From: AP-15 sp963732095
GTDB taxonomy: Bacteria > Pseudomonadota > Alphaproteobacteria > ATCC43930 > CGMCC-115725
Direction of reading: 5' to 3'
DNA: 64,000 bases
Assembly: GCA_963732095.1 (NCBI GenBank)
Contig: CAVSZA010000054.1
Span: 62,001-126,000 of the forward strand
Below the pieces are notes generated by a model, which was not told the DNA's origin, searched no databases, and worked only from the letters and a program-made list of their open reading frames with translations. Both the position numbers and the translations under genes were made by a program. Shown one piece after another: positions 15,820-24,291 of the stretch (position 1 is its first letter; each line of letters begins with the position of its first letter).

Positions 15820-16656
15820 ATGGTTCAGATCGCCGAGCTCGACACTGTTCCGGAGACGATCGAAGCGACGCTCAATTACTTTGTCGATACTGGCGCGATG
15901 CCCGTTTCGCTGGTCGGCGCGCCGGGCGGCACCGATGCACGGGTTGGCGGTGGCGAGTCGGACCCGCGGCGCGTCGTATTGCACGATGGCCGGCCTTATG
16001 CCGACCGTTTCAGTCTCGAGCGTGACGGTTTCCGTTTTGTCCACCACGACACCAAGGTCACGAGCTTCTACAACGAGGACGAGATCCACCGGGTCTATTA
16101 CCCGGAGATGGAAGCGCTGGTAAAAGCCGAGAGCGGCGCCAAGCGGGTCGTCGTGTTTGACCATACTTTGCGCACGCCGGACCAGGATCTGCGTGAAGCC
16201 GCAAAGATCCGCGAGGTCGTACGCCGCGTGCACAACGACTACACCGAATGGTCGGCGCCGAAGCGGGTGCGCGATTTGCTGCCGGATGAAGCCGACGAGT
16301 TGTTGCAGCGGCGTTTTGCGATTGTGCAGGTCTGGCGGCCGATCCGTCATCCGGTCGAGTGCTGGCCATTGGCGATCGCCGACGCGCAGAGCCTCTCGCC
16401 CTCGGATATGGTGGTGACCGAGCGCCGCTATCAGGACCGGGTGGGACAGACCTCCGCGATCACCTACAACCCGGCGCACCGCTGGTACTGGTTTCCGCAT
16501 ATGCGTCCCGACGAGGCGCTGGTCTTCAAGGTCTACAACTCGATGAAAGACGGCCGCGCCCGGTTCACCGCTCACACCGCCTTCGACGACCCGGCCACCC
16601 CGCCGCACGCCCGGCCGCGCGAGAGCATCGAAATCCGCACCCTCGCGTTTTTCTGA
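15820..16656 (+). CDS. CmcJ/NvfI-family oxidoreductase
   Basis: 278 residues. Matches the CmcJ/NvfI (asaB-like) family: LNYFVDTG near the N terminus, FDHTLRTPDQ, VHNDYTEWSAPKRVRDLLP with a His-x-Asp metal pair, FAIVQVWRPIRHPVECWPLA and AITYNPAHRWYWFPHM. The family relates to non-haem-iron 2-oxoglutarate oxygenases, and members hydroxylate or desaturate secondary metabolites. In bacteria most are uncharacterised. Substrate unknown. Confidence 0.82.
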   Translation: MVQIAELDTVPETIEATLNYFVDTGAMPVSLVGAPGGTDARVGGGESDPRRVVLHDGRPYADRFSLERDGFRFVHHDTKVTSFYNEDEIHRVYYPEMEALVKAESGAKRVVVFDHTLRTPDQDLREAAKIREVVRRVHNDYTEWSAPKRVRDLLPDEADELLQRRFAIVQVWRPIRHPVECWPLAIADAQSLSPSDMVVTERRYQDRVGQTSAITYNPAHRWYWFPHMRPDEALVFKVYNSMKDGRARFTAHTAFDDPATPPHARPRESIEIRTLAFF

Positions 16657-16664
16657 GGGTTTTC

Positions 16665-17651
16665 GTGTACGTCGGCACGCAGATCAAGCCGCGGGACGAT
16701 TCCGATTACAGGATCTGGGCGCAGCTCGGCGTTACCCATATCTGCGTCGACCCGCCCGGCAATCCCCACCACTGGAGCCTCGAGGATTTGAACCGGCATC
16801 GCGAGCACGTCGAGTCATTCGGTCTCTCGCTCGACATGGTGCAATTGCCGCTGTCATCCCGGCCGATCGAGGAGCAGGAGAGCCCGCATATTCTCATGGG
16901 GAAAGACCCCGAGCGGCAGCGCGAGATCGACAGCATTTGTGGGCTGATCGGGCGGCTCGCGGAGGCGGGCATCCCCGCCGCCAAATACAATCTCTGCATC
17001 ATCGGCATCCCGCGCACCGCGCGAGAGTCAGGGCGCGGCGGCTCGCGCAACGCTGCCTTCCGCTGGAACCGCGCCGACCAGGGCGCGCCGCCAACCCAGG
17101 CCGGCATTGTCTCGGAGGAGGAGAACTGGGAGCGGATCGATCGTTTCCTCGCCGCAATCGTCCCGGTCGCCACTGCCGCGAAGGTGCGGCTCGCCTGTCA
17201 TCCGCACGACCCCTATACGCCGCCCGGCTATCGCGGCGTGACGCGGGTGCTCGGCACTGTCGAGGGGCTGAAGCGGTTCGTGCAGATGCACGAGAGCCCC
17301 TATCACGGGCTCAATTTCTGCCAGGGCACGGTCGCCGAGATGCTCGACGACCCGGCGCGGGAGATCTTCGACGTGATCCGCTGGTTCGGCGAGCGCGGCA
17401 AGATATTCAATGTGCATTTCCGCAACATCAAGGGAAAGAAGCTCGACTTCATGGAAGCGTTCCCGGACGAGGGCGACATGGACATGCCGCGCTCGCTCGC
17501 CGCCTATCGCGATGTCGGCTACCCCTACATGCTGATGCCGGACCATGTGCCGCAGATCGACGGCCGCGACCCCTCCGGCGTCGCCTTCGCCTATTGCTAC
17601 GGCTACATTCAGGCTCTCTTGGACGCTCTGGCGCCGCGTTCGGATCGTTAG
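16665..17651 (+). CDS. Mannonate-dehydratase (UxuA)-like enzyme
   Basis: 328 residues from GTG 16665, eight bases after the previous stop, with GAGGG as ribosome site overlapping that stop. TIM-barrel features: YRIWAQLGVTHICVDPPG, RLACHPHDPYTPPG, GLNFCQGTVAEM and IFNVHFRNIKGK, where the His, Cys and His correspond to the metal site of UxuA-type dehydratases. It would dehydrate or isomerise a sugar acid. With no uxaC/uxuB nearby, D-mannonate itself is uncertain. Last gene of the 12665-17651 set. Confidence 0.8.
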   Translation: MYVGTQIKPRDDSDYRIWAQLGVTHICVDPPGNPHHWSLEDLNRHREHVESFGLSLDMVQLPLSSRPIEEQESPHILMGKDPERQREIDSICGLIGRLAEAGIPAAKYNLCIIGIPRTARESGRGGSRNAAFRWNRADQGAPPTQAGIVSEEENWERIDRFLAAIVPVATAAKVRLACHPHDPYTPPGYRGVTRVLGTVEGLKRFVQMHESPYHGLNFCQGTVAEMLDDPAREIFDVIRWFGERGKIFNVHFRNIKGKKLDFMEAFPDEGDMDMPRSLAAYRDVGYPYMLMPDHVPQIDGRDPSGVAFAYCYGYIQALLDALAPRSDR

Positions 17652-17672
17652 TCACCGGGCGCGCGATCCGGC

Positions 17673-18044
17673 TCAGCGCGGAGGCGCAATCGCCAAACCC
17701 AAACGGCCGGCGGCTCGCCCGAGCCGTCTGTCGCGCGTCCACAAACCAGCGCCCGCGGTCAGGCTGACCGACGCAAGCAGATGAGCATCGACATAGCCGA
17801 CACCCATCCCGAAGAGCCGATGCCGATCGACGAAGTATAGGACTTCTCGATCCGTCGCGACATTGGCTTGGGGCAAGTCTCGCAGTCCTCGCAGAACTTG
17901 ATCGCGCCGTGGTAGGTTCCCCAAGGCGAGCTCGCCAATCACGAACGGGTGTGCCAGAACCTTTCCTGCTTCGAGCAGCCCGGCGAGCGCTTTATCGCCG
18001 GCGCGCAACTGATCGACCCAGACCGACGTATCAACGAGGATCAC
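17673..18044 (-). CDS. vapC: VapC-type PIN-domain toxin
   Basis: 123 residues. PIN-domain acidic residues are visible: MILVDTSVWVDQL (Asp5), FVIGELALG (Glu) and GVGYVDAHLLAS (Asp), with a final Asp in WTRDRRLG. Such toxins cut RNA, often initiator tRNA or rRNA. Its start overlaps the antitoxin stop by 4 bp. Intact. It ends 21 bp from the converging mannonate-dehydratase-like gene. Confidence 0.9.
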   Translation of the reverse strand: MILVDTSVWVDQLRAGDKALAGLLEAGKVLAHPFVIGELALGNLPRRDQVLRGLRDLPQANVATDREVLYFVDRHRLFGMGVGYVDAHLLASVSLTAGAGLWTRDRRLGRAAGRLGLAIAPPR

Positions 18045-18238
18045 CCCGGCTTCGGCCGGCGGCGCCGGATGGGAGTGAGATCGGGCGCGCTGCCGCCCAG
18101 ACGCGCCAACCGCCGCGCGCTTTCGCGCTCGATCAGCGCTTTGAGCGCCTCACGCACCAGTGCGGACTTCTCCCGCAGGCCCGTATAATCCTGAGCTTTT
18201 GCAAGCAACTCGTCATCCAACGCGAGGGTCGTGCGCAT
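18041..18238 (-). CDS. vapB: VapB-type antitoxin
   Basis: 65 residues from ATG 18238. The N terminus RTTLALDDELLAKAQDYTG is the ribbon-helix-helix DNA-binding region of this antitoxin type, with SALVREALKALIERE as the following helix. The C-terminal IRRRRPKPG should wrap the toxin. Translationally coupled to vapC; the complex normally represses its own promoter just upstream. Confidence 0.88.
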   Translation of the reverse strand: MRTTLALDDELLAKAQDYTGLREKSALVREALKALIERESARRLARLGGSAPDLTPIRRRRPKPG

Positions 18239-18342
18239 CTCTTCCCCTCCGCTTCTACGGCACGATAATGTCATCGTTTGATGCGGATTTCAATGGCGAT
18301 GATCGGTGGCTCCGGGTAGATCAAGCGTGAAATCCCACCGCC

Positions 18343-18421
18343 TCATTCGATCACCCTCGTCGGCGCTGGCGAGCAGCGCGGGCGGAATGGTCAGGTTTAG
18401 CAAACGGGCGGTATTCAAATT
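18343..18421 (-). pseudogene. Fossil C-terminus of an ABC substrate-binding protein (ABC_sub_bind type)
   Basis: On the minus strand the bases read NLNTARLLNLTIPPALLASADE, then VIE-stop if one G is dropped near 18355. LTIPP.LLA.ADEVIE-stop is the characteristic ending of the ABC_sub_bind (PF04392) proteins that are very numerous in Bradyrhizobium and relatives (from memory). A stop codon abuts the 5' side, so only about 26 codons survive. A relic, not a gene. Confidence 0.6.
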
Positions 18422-18727
18422 CTAGGGGGTCGGCTGCTCTACCGGAATGTATCCCGAAAATCACCGCAAAGGGATGTTACGCTAGAAACGTCTGGGATTG
18501 CTCGACAGAACCGAAGAACATCGCGATGTCGCCGGCAAACTTGAGTTGCTCACTAGATCGCGCCAGACACCGCCCGGAGGTACAACCTTGGGAAGAAGTT
18601 TCGCTGCAGATTTGCTGCAGGTGCAGCGGCGGGCGGGTTCCCAATACAATTTTTGATTGTGGCCGGTACTCGCTACGGAAACGTCGCGCTTCCCCCAACC
18701 TCCTGCCCCTCGGCGGGGCGGCAGGGC
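18422..18727. other. Intergenic, nothing recognised
   Basis: Roughly 300 bases between the fossil above and rpsU. Reading frames here are short, lack ribosome sites and resemble nothing I know. The long plus frame that runs through this stretch into def is only an upstream extension of that gene. Confidence 0.5.
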
Positions 18728-18931
18728 TCAGTAGCCCTCGCGCTCCAGCCGCTTGCGCAGCAGCTTGCGGTAGCGGCGCACCGCTTCGGCCTTTTCGCGC
18801 GCTCGACGCTCCGAGGGTTTCTCGTAGTTGCGACGCAGCTTCATTTCTCGAAATACCCCTTCGCGTTGCATTTTTTTCTTCAGGGCTCTCAGCGCCTGGT
18901 CGACATTATTGTCGCGAACGAGGACTTGCAC
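18728..18931 (-). CDS. rpsU: 30S ribosomal protein S21
   Basis: 67 residues starting at GTG 18931 (VQVLVRDNNVDQALRALKKK), the family's usual N terminus. A GGAGAAGAG ribosome site lies 6 bases upstream, so I reject the longer frame. Very basic C-terminal tail RRYRKLLRKRLEREGY. Binds the 30S platform and aids initiation. Divergent from def across about 145 bp that should hold both promoters. Confidence 0.95.
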   Translation of the reverse strand: MQVLVRDNNVDQALRALKKKMQREGVFREMKLRRNYEKPSERRAREKAEAVRRYRKLLRKRLEREGY

Positions 18932-19077
18932 GGCGGCTCTTCTCCGTGGATGGCTGCGCAATTCGGTCGGGCCGCGGCCGCGGTCCGGCTGCGGCAATAT
19001 TTAGCACTTTTGCGCGGTGCTGTGAAGGCAGCCCGCCGGTGCTTTACCCCGATCCCCTGCCGTCACATATTGACGTC

Positions 19078-19641
19078 ATGGCTCTCTTGAAGATCGCCCG
19101 GATGGGGCATCCCGTTTTGCGCGGCGTCGCCGGCGCGGTCGACGACCCGACCGCACCCTGGGTGCGCCGCCTCGTCGAGGACATGGTCGAGACCATGGCG
19201 GATGCCGGCGGCACCGGCATTGCCGCTCCGCAGGTCCATCAGCCCTACCGGATCGTCGTATTTCAGGTATTGGGCGACCGTCTCAGCGACATGCCGGGTG
19301 ACGTCGCGCAGGATCTGACGGTGCTGATCAATCCGGTGGTCGAGACCGTCGGACGGGAGCGCGCATTCGGCTGGGAGGGCTGCCTCTCGGTCCCCGGATT
19401 GCGCGGTGTCGTGCCTCGTCACCTGCATATCCGCTATCGCGCGACCGGCCTCGACGGCGAGGTCATCGAGCGCGAGGTCGAGGGGTTCCACGCCCGCGTC
19501 GTCCAGCACGAATGCGACCATCTCGACGGCATCCTTTATCCGCAGCGCATGACGGACCATCGGCTGCTGGTCTTTGTCGAGGAACTGCAGCGCCATCCGA
19601 TCGATCTCGCCGCCGTTCTCGCCCAAAGTCCGACGGCATGA
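19078..19641 (+). CDS. def: Peptide deformylase
   Basis: 187 residues. All three deformylase motifs: GIAAPQV (family form GxGLAAPQ), EGCLSVPG (metal Cys) and QHECDHLDG (two metal His and the catalytic Glu). Removes the N-formyl group from nascent proteins. Motif 1 reads GGTGIAAPQV, with Ile where Leu is usual. The COQ9 gene overlaps its stop (ATGA at 19638). Confidence 0.95.
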   Translation: MALLKIARMGHPVLRGVAGAVDDPTAPWVRRLVEDMVETMADAGGTGIAAPQVHQPYRIVVFQVLGDRLSDMPGDVAQDLTVLINPVVETVGRERAFGWEGCLSVPGLRGVVPRHLHIRYRATGLDGEVIEREVEGFHARVVQHECDHLDGILYPQRMTDHRLLVFVEELQRHPIDLAAVLAQSPTA

Positions 19642-20276
19642 AGAGCCCGCTCGCGGAGAGCCAACGCGACGCGCTGATCGAGGCGATGCTCCCGGACGTG
19701 CCGTTCGACGGCTGGTCGCGCGCGGCTTTGCGGGCGGCGGCGCGGCGCATCGACGTGCCGGCGGCGGAAGCGCTGGCCCTCTTCCCGGATGGTCCGGCCG
19801 ATTTTGCCGCCTGTTTCAGCCGCTGGGCGGATCGCCGCATGCTCGACCGGCTGGAGAGCTTGCCGCTCGACCAGCTGCGGGTGCCGGAGCGCGTCGCACT
19901 CGCGGTCAACATCCGGCTGGAGATTGTCGAGCCGTGGCGCGAGGCGGTGCGCCGCGCGCTGACCATTCTGTCATTGCCGCAAAACGCGCCATTGGCGATG
20001 CGTCTGCTGTACGAGACGGTCGACGGCATCTGGTACGCCGCCGGAGACAGCGCGACCGATTTCAGCTTTTACACAAAGCGCGCTACCCTCGCGGGGATTT
20101 ACGCCGCAACAGTGTTGTACTGGTTGCAGGACCGCTCGCCGGGATTTGCCGACAGCCGCGAGTTTCTCGATCGCCGCCTCACCGAGGTGGCGCGCATCGG
20201 CCAGGCGCGACACCGCCTCCAGACGGCCCTCGACCGCCTGCCCAATCCGCTGCGGCTATTGCGGGCTTCGGGCTGA
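19638..20276 (+). CDS. COQ9-family ubiquinone biosynthesis protein
   Basis: 212 residues of TetR-like helical fold with the COQ9 C-terminal domain: SRAALRAAARRIDVPAAEA, LRVPERVALAVNIRLEIVEP and TDFSFYTKRATLAGIYAATV, the last being the lipid-pocket region highly conserved in COQ9. COQ9 presents ubiquinone precursors to the hydroxylase COQ7 (known for eukaryotes; inferred here). Co-translated with def. Confidence 0.88.
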   Translation: MKSPLAESQRDALIEAMLPDVPFDGWSRAALRAAARRIDVPAAEALALFPDGPADFAACFSRWADRRMLDRLESLPLDQLRVPERVALAVNIRLEIVEPWREAVRRALTILSLPQNAPLAMRLLYETVDGIWYAAGDSATDFSFYTKRATLAGIYAATVLYWLQDRSPGFADSREFLDRRLTEVARIGQARHRLQTALDRLPNPLRLLRASG

Positions 20277-20376
20277 GCCGGGCGCTGATCCCCCTTTCCC
20301 GCTTTTTCTTCGGCTGCTAGCATCCTCCCATAAACCAACGGGCGGTCTCGCTCGCCTCAGCCCCGGGAGGGAACCA

Positions 20377-21732
20377 ATGACAGCAACCGACATCGGCGGC
20401 GCCCGCCTGTCAGACGTCGAGCATCGTGCACAACTGCACCGCGCACTGGTTGCCAGCACTGTCGGCACCACGATCGAATGGTATGATTTCCTGCTTTATG
20501 GCCAAGTGAGCGCGCTGGTCTTCGGACCGCTCTTCTTCCCCCAATCCACTCCCTTGATCGGCGTTCTCCAGGCGTTCGGCATATTCTTTATCGGGTTTGT
20601 CGGACGGCCGATCGGCGCGGCGATTTTCGGCCATTGGGGCGATCGGATCGGGCGCAAGGCGACGTTGATTGCGACTTTGCTGGTGTCCGGCATCGCGACG
20701 GTTGCCGTGGGTCTCGTCCCGACCTATGCGAGCATCGGCATCTGGGGCCCGGTCCTGCTGACGGTCATTCGATTGATCCAGGGGATCGGCGTCGGCGGCG
20801 AATGGGGCGGCTCGGTATTGCTGGCCATGGAATGGGCGCGAACCACCAAGCATCGCGGCTTCATCTCGTCCTGGCCGCAATTCGGCGCGCCGGCCGGGTT
20901 CTTCCTGGCCAATCTGGCGGTGCTGGTGTTCAGCTGGCTGTCGGGCGACCAGTTCCTGGTGTGGGGCTGGCGCATCCCGTTCCTGATCAGCATCGTCATG
21001 GTCGGGGTCGGATTGTGGATCCGCCTCGGCATCCTCGAAACCCCGGTCTTCCAGAAAGTGATCGCCGAAGACCGCATCGAGCGCGTGCCGGTGCTCGAAG
21101 TGCTCAAGCGCCAGCCCAAGCAGGTTTTGCTGACGGCGCTGTTGCGGCTGCCGGAGCAGGCCCCGGGCTATATCTTTGGCGCTTTCGTCTTCACCTACGG
21201 CACGACTGTCCTGGGCGCCTCGCGCAATTTCCTGCTGACGGGCGTGCTCGTCCAAGCCGTCCTGGGGTTTCTCTGGGTGACGGTCGCCGGGCATCTGTCC
21301 GACCGCATCGGCCGCAAGCGCATGTATATCATCGGCTGCGTGGTGATGGCGGTGTTCGGGTTCATTTATTTCGCGTTGCTCGATACCAAGGTGCCCGGAT
21401 TGATCTTCCTCGCCGTCGCTCTGTCGGGGCTGCCGGTCATGACGCTCTACGGCCCCGAAGCGGCGCTGATCGCGGAAAGCTTCTCACCGCGCCTGCGCTA
21501 CAGCGGCTGTTCGCTCGGCTACCAGCTGGCCTCGATCATCGCCGGCGGTCCGTCGCCGTTCATCTCGACGGCATTGTTCGCCGCCTTCGCTTCAAGTTTG
21601 CCGATTGCGTTTTACATCCTCGGCTGTGCCGTCATCGGCATCGTCGCGACAGCGCTGCTGACGGACTACACCAATAAGGACATCTCGGAAGAATACGACA
21701 ACGCCGGAACTGTTCGGGCAAGAGCCGTTTAG
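20377..21732 (+). CDS. MFS transporter, MHS (metabolite:H+ symporter) family, copy 1
   Basis: 451 residues, 12 predicted transmembrane helices. MHS landmarks: STVGTTIEWYDFLLYG at helix 1, FGHWGDRIGRKATL in loop 2-3, GEWGGSVLLAMEWA at helix 5 and SDRIGRKRMYIIG in loop 8-9. Relatives import shikimate, 2-oxoglutarate, citrate or osmolytes; substrate not assignable. Start ATG 20377 follows GGGAGGG. Tandem paralogue of the next gene. Confidence 0.9.
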   Translation: MTATDIGGARLSDVEHRAQLHRALVASTVGTTIEWYDFLLYGQVSALVFGPLFFPQSTPLIGVLQAFGIFFIGFVGRPIGAAIFGHWGDRIGRKATLIATLLVSGIATVAVGLVPTYASIGIWGPVLLTVIRLIQGIGVGGEWGGSVLLAMEWARTTKHRGFISSWPQFGAPAGFFLANLAVLVFSWLSGDQFLVWGWRIPFLISIVMVGVGLWIRLGILETPVFQKVIAEDRIERVPVLEVLKRQPKQVLLTALLRLPEQAPGYIFGAFVFTYGTTVLGASRNFLLTGVLVQAVLGFLWVTVAGHLSDRIGRKRMYIIGCVVMAVFGFIYFALLDTKVPGLIFLAVALSGLPVMTLYGPEAALIAESFSPRLRYSGCSLGYQLASIIAGGPSPFISTALFAAFASSLPIAFYILGCAVIGIVATALLTDYTNKDISEEYDNAGTVRARAV

Positions 21733-21766
21733 GCGTCCACGGCAGTCACCAAGGGGAGGAAATTTG

Positions 21767-23119
21767 ATGACGGCAACCGTGATCGCCGCGAACGCCCTTT
21801 CCGATGCCGAGCACAGCCGGCAATTGCGCCGTGCGGTCGTTGCGGGCACGGTCGGCACGATCATCGAAGCGTACGATTTCCTGCTTTATGTGATCGTTGC
21901 CCCGCTGGTCTTCGCGAACTTGTATTTCCCGTCATCCGAGCCGCTCTCCGGAACCTTGCAGGCCTTCGGCATTTACGCTGTCGGCTTTGTCGCCCGCCCA
22001 GTTGGTGCGGCGCTGTTCGGCCATTACGGCGACCGCATCGGCCGCAAGGTGACGCTGATCGCGACCTTGCTGCTGACGGGGTTGTCGACATTCGCGGTCG
22101 GCTTTGTCCCCGGCTATGCAACGATCGGCATCTGGGGCGCCGTCATCCTCACCATCGTCCGTTTTATCCAGGGTCTCGGCATCGGCGGCGAATGGGGTGG
22201 GGCGACCTTGATAGCGATGGAATGGGCCCGAACAAACGCCCATCGCGGTTTTATTACTGCATGGCCACAATGGGGCGGCCCCGCCGGATTGTTCTTTGCC
22301 AACCTTGCGGTGCTGGCTTTCAGCGCAATCTCCGGCGATCAGTTTCTGACATGGGGGTGGCGCGTCCCGTTCTGGCTCTCGATCGTGATGGTCGGGGTTG
22401 GACTTTACATCCGCCTCGGCATCCTCGAAACACCGGTTTTTACGCGCATCCTCGAACAGCGCCGAGTCGAGCGCACACCGGTGATCGAAGTAATTAAACG
22501 CCAACCCAAGGAGATCGTTCTGACCGCGCTGTGCCGGATGGCCGAGCAAGGGCCCTTTTATGTTTATGCCGCCTTTGTCTTTGTCTATGGAACCAAGGTC
22601 TCCGGCGTTTCGCGCGATTTCCTGCTCACCGCCGTTTTGATCGCGACCCTGCTCTCGGGCGTAACGACGCCCCTGGCCGGGCACATCTCGGATCGCATCG
22701 GCCGCAAACGGATGTACGTGATCGGCGCGATCAGCGTTGGAGTCTTCGGCTTCATTTATTTCGCGATGATGAACAGCATGGTTCCCGGTCTGATTTTTCT
22801 CGCGATCGTGCTGTCGTTCATCCCGCACGACATGATGTACGGTCCGCAGGCGGCGCTGATAGCCGAATGCTTCACCCCGCGGCTCCGTTACAGCGGCTCC
22901 TCGCTCGGCTATCACCTCTCATCGGTCATCGCTGGCGGCCCGGCGCCGCTGATCGCGACGGCGTTGTTTGCGGCGACCGGATCGGGCTATGCGGTGGCGC
23001 TCTACATTCTGTTTTGTGCAATCGTCAGTATCAGCGCCACAGCCTTTCTGCCGGATTACACCAACCGCGACATCTCGCAGGAGCACGACATCCGGTCTGC
23101 GGCGTCGACGGCCGCCTAG
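21767..23119 (+). CDS. MFS transporter, MHS family, copy 2
   Basis: 450 residues, aligned end to end with copy 1 (GTVGTIIEAYDFLLYV, FGHYGDRIGRKVTL, GEWGGATLIAMEWA, SDRIGRKRMYVIG). It starts 34 bp later behind AAGGGGAGGA. A notable difference is IEAYDF where copy 1 has IEWYDF: Trp to Ala in a usually conserved helix-1 motif, hinting at altered substrate. Arose by tandem duplication and is clearly diverged. ATG 21767 preferred over TTG 21764. Confidence 0.9.
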   Translation: MTATVIAANALSDAEHSRQLRRAVVAGTVGTIIEAYDFLLYVIVAPLVFANLYFPSSEPLSGTLQAFGIYAVGFVARPVGAALFGHYGDRIGRKVTLIATLLLTGLSTFAVGFVPGYATIGIWGAVILTIVRFIQGLGIGGEWGGATLIAMEWARTNAHRGFITAWPQWGGPAGLFFANLAVLAFSAISGDQFLTWGWRVPFWLSIVMVGVGLYIRLGILETPVFTRILEQRRVERTPVIEVIKRQPKEIVLTALCRMAEQGPFYVYAAFVFVYGTKVSGVSRDFLLTAVLIATLLSGVTTPLAGHISDRIGRKRMYVIGAISVGVFGFIYFAMMNSMVPGLIFLAIVLSFIPHDMMYGPQAALIAECFTPRLRYSGSSLGYHLSSVIAGGPAPLIATALFAATGSGYAVALYILFCAIVSISATAFLPDYTNRDISQEHDIRSAASTAA

Positions 23120-23126
23120 GACGCCG

Positions 23127-23583
23127 CTATTTTGTGTCGCACGGTCCGAGATAGCGCCCGGTTATACGGCCAGGGGTGTCGACCGGCTGGCCGTTGGGGC
23201 CCGGAACGCGCGCCGTCAAGGTCGCCTCCATCGTGTCGCCGGCGTAACGCCCCGACCCGGCGGAGAGGATCGGGCCTCGGGGTGTGTTGCAGGTCATCGC
23301 CCAAGTGACGGCGCCGCCGCGGCGATCCACCTGGTCGAGCTTGCATTGTGCTTCGGCCGGAATAGGGTTGGCGGCATCGATGCAGGAGGTGCGTGTCATC
23401 GGGGCATTGCCGCCCGCGGACGCCTGAACGCCGGGCGGTGACTGGGCGGCGCCGGGCAACTGCATCTGAGTCGTGAACTGCCATTTGCCGGGCTTGATTT
23501 CATCAGCCGCCCTCGGTGCGACGGACATGGCGCTGGCGAGGACAATGGTCAGCAGAATACCTCCCGCGGCTCTGGTCATCATT
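23127..23583 (-). CDS. Secreted DUF3617-type protein
   Basis: 151 residues with a signal peptide (GGILLTIVLASAMSVAPRAAD). The mature part begins EIKPGKWQFTTQM, the usual DUF3617 opening, and contains spaced cysteines (SCIDAANP, CKLDQV, TCNTPRG, GPCDTK). Start 23583 follows AAGGAGG. Periplasmic; function unknown. Convergent with copy 2 of the transporter. Confidence 0.75.
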
Positions 23584-23688
23584 TCGGCCTCCTTGGTTCC
23601 CCTTTGACGAACAGGCACCGCGCCATCGCATTCCAGGGGGCGCGAAGACGCTCTGGCAAATCTTGTCATGGAACCGTAGCCTAGCGGG

Positions 23689-24291
23689 ATGTTCACAGGC
23701 ATCGTCACCGATCTCGGCCGCGTGAAACGGCTGCGCCGCGGCGATCTCGTCGATTTGACGATCGCCACGGCGTTCGACACCTCGGCCATCGCGCTCGGGG
23801 CCTCGATCGCATGTTCCGGGGCCTGTCTGACGGTGGTCGCGACCGATACCGGGGAATTTTCGGTCCAAGCATCGGCCGAGACCCTGGCATGCACGACGAT
23901 CGGCGAGTGGGTGGAGGGAACTCCGGTGAACCTCGAGAAATCGCTTCGGGTCGGAGACGAACTGGGCGGGCATCTCGTCTCGGGACACGTGGACGGCATC
24001 GCGAGCATCGTCGAGCGGCGATCCGAAGCCGAGTCGGTGCGGTTCGTTTTCGAGGTGCCCGACGGTCTGGAATGGTTTATCGCTTCGAAGGGCTCGGTCG
24101 CCCTCGATGGAGTGAGCCTAACCGTCAACGAGGTATCGAGAACCCGCTTCGGCGTGAATATCATTCCTCATACGTTGGCGTGCACCAACTTTGGTTCAGC
24201 CACAGCTGGCCAGCGAATGAATCTCGAAATCGATCTGATAGCGCGTTACGTCGCCCGGCTTCTTGGGGAACGGGCAGAGGGGGTGCCATGA
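23689..24291 (+). CDS. ribE: Riboflavin synthase, alpha chain
   Basis: 200 residues made of two homologous barrels: MFTGIVTDLGRV with ACSGACLTVV, and HLVSGHVDGIASI with VALDGVSLTVNEV. Dismutates two 6,7-dimethyl-8-ribityllumazine molecules to riboflavin. Its stop overlaps the lumazine synthase start (ATGA, 24288), so the last two pathway steps are co-translated. No FMN riboswitch is apparent upstream. Symbol usage (ribE or ribC) varies between species. Confidence 0.95.
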   Translation: MFTGIVTDLGRVKRLRRGDLVDLTIATAFDTSAIALGASIACSGACLTVVATDTGEFSVQASAETLACTTIGEWVEGTPVNLEKSLRVGDELGGHLVSGHVDGIASIVERRSEAESVRFVFEVPDGLEWFIASKGSVALDGVSLTVNEVSRTRFGVNIIPHTLACTNFGSATAGQRMNLEIDLIARYVARLLGERAEGVP

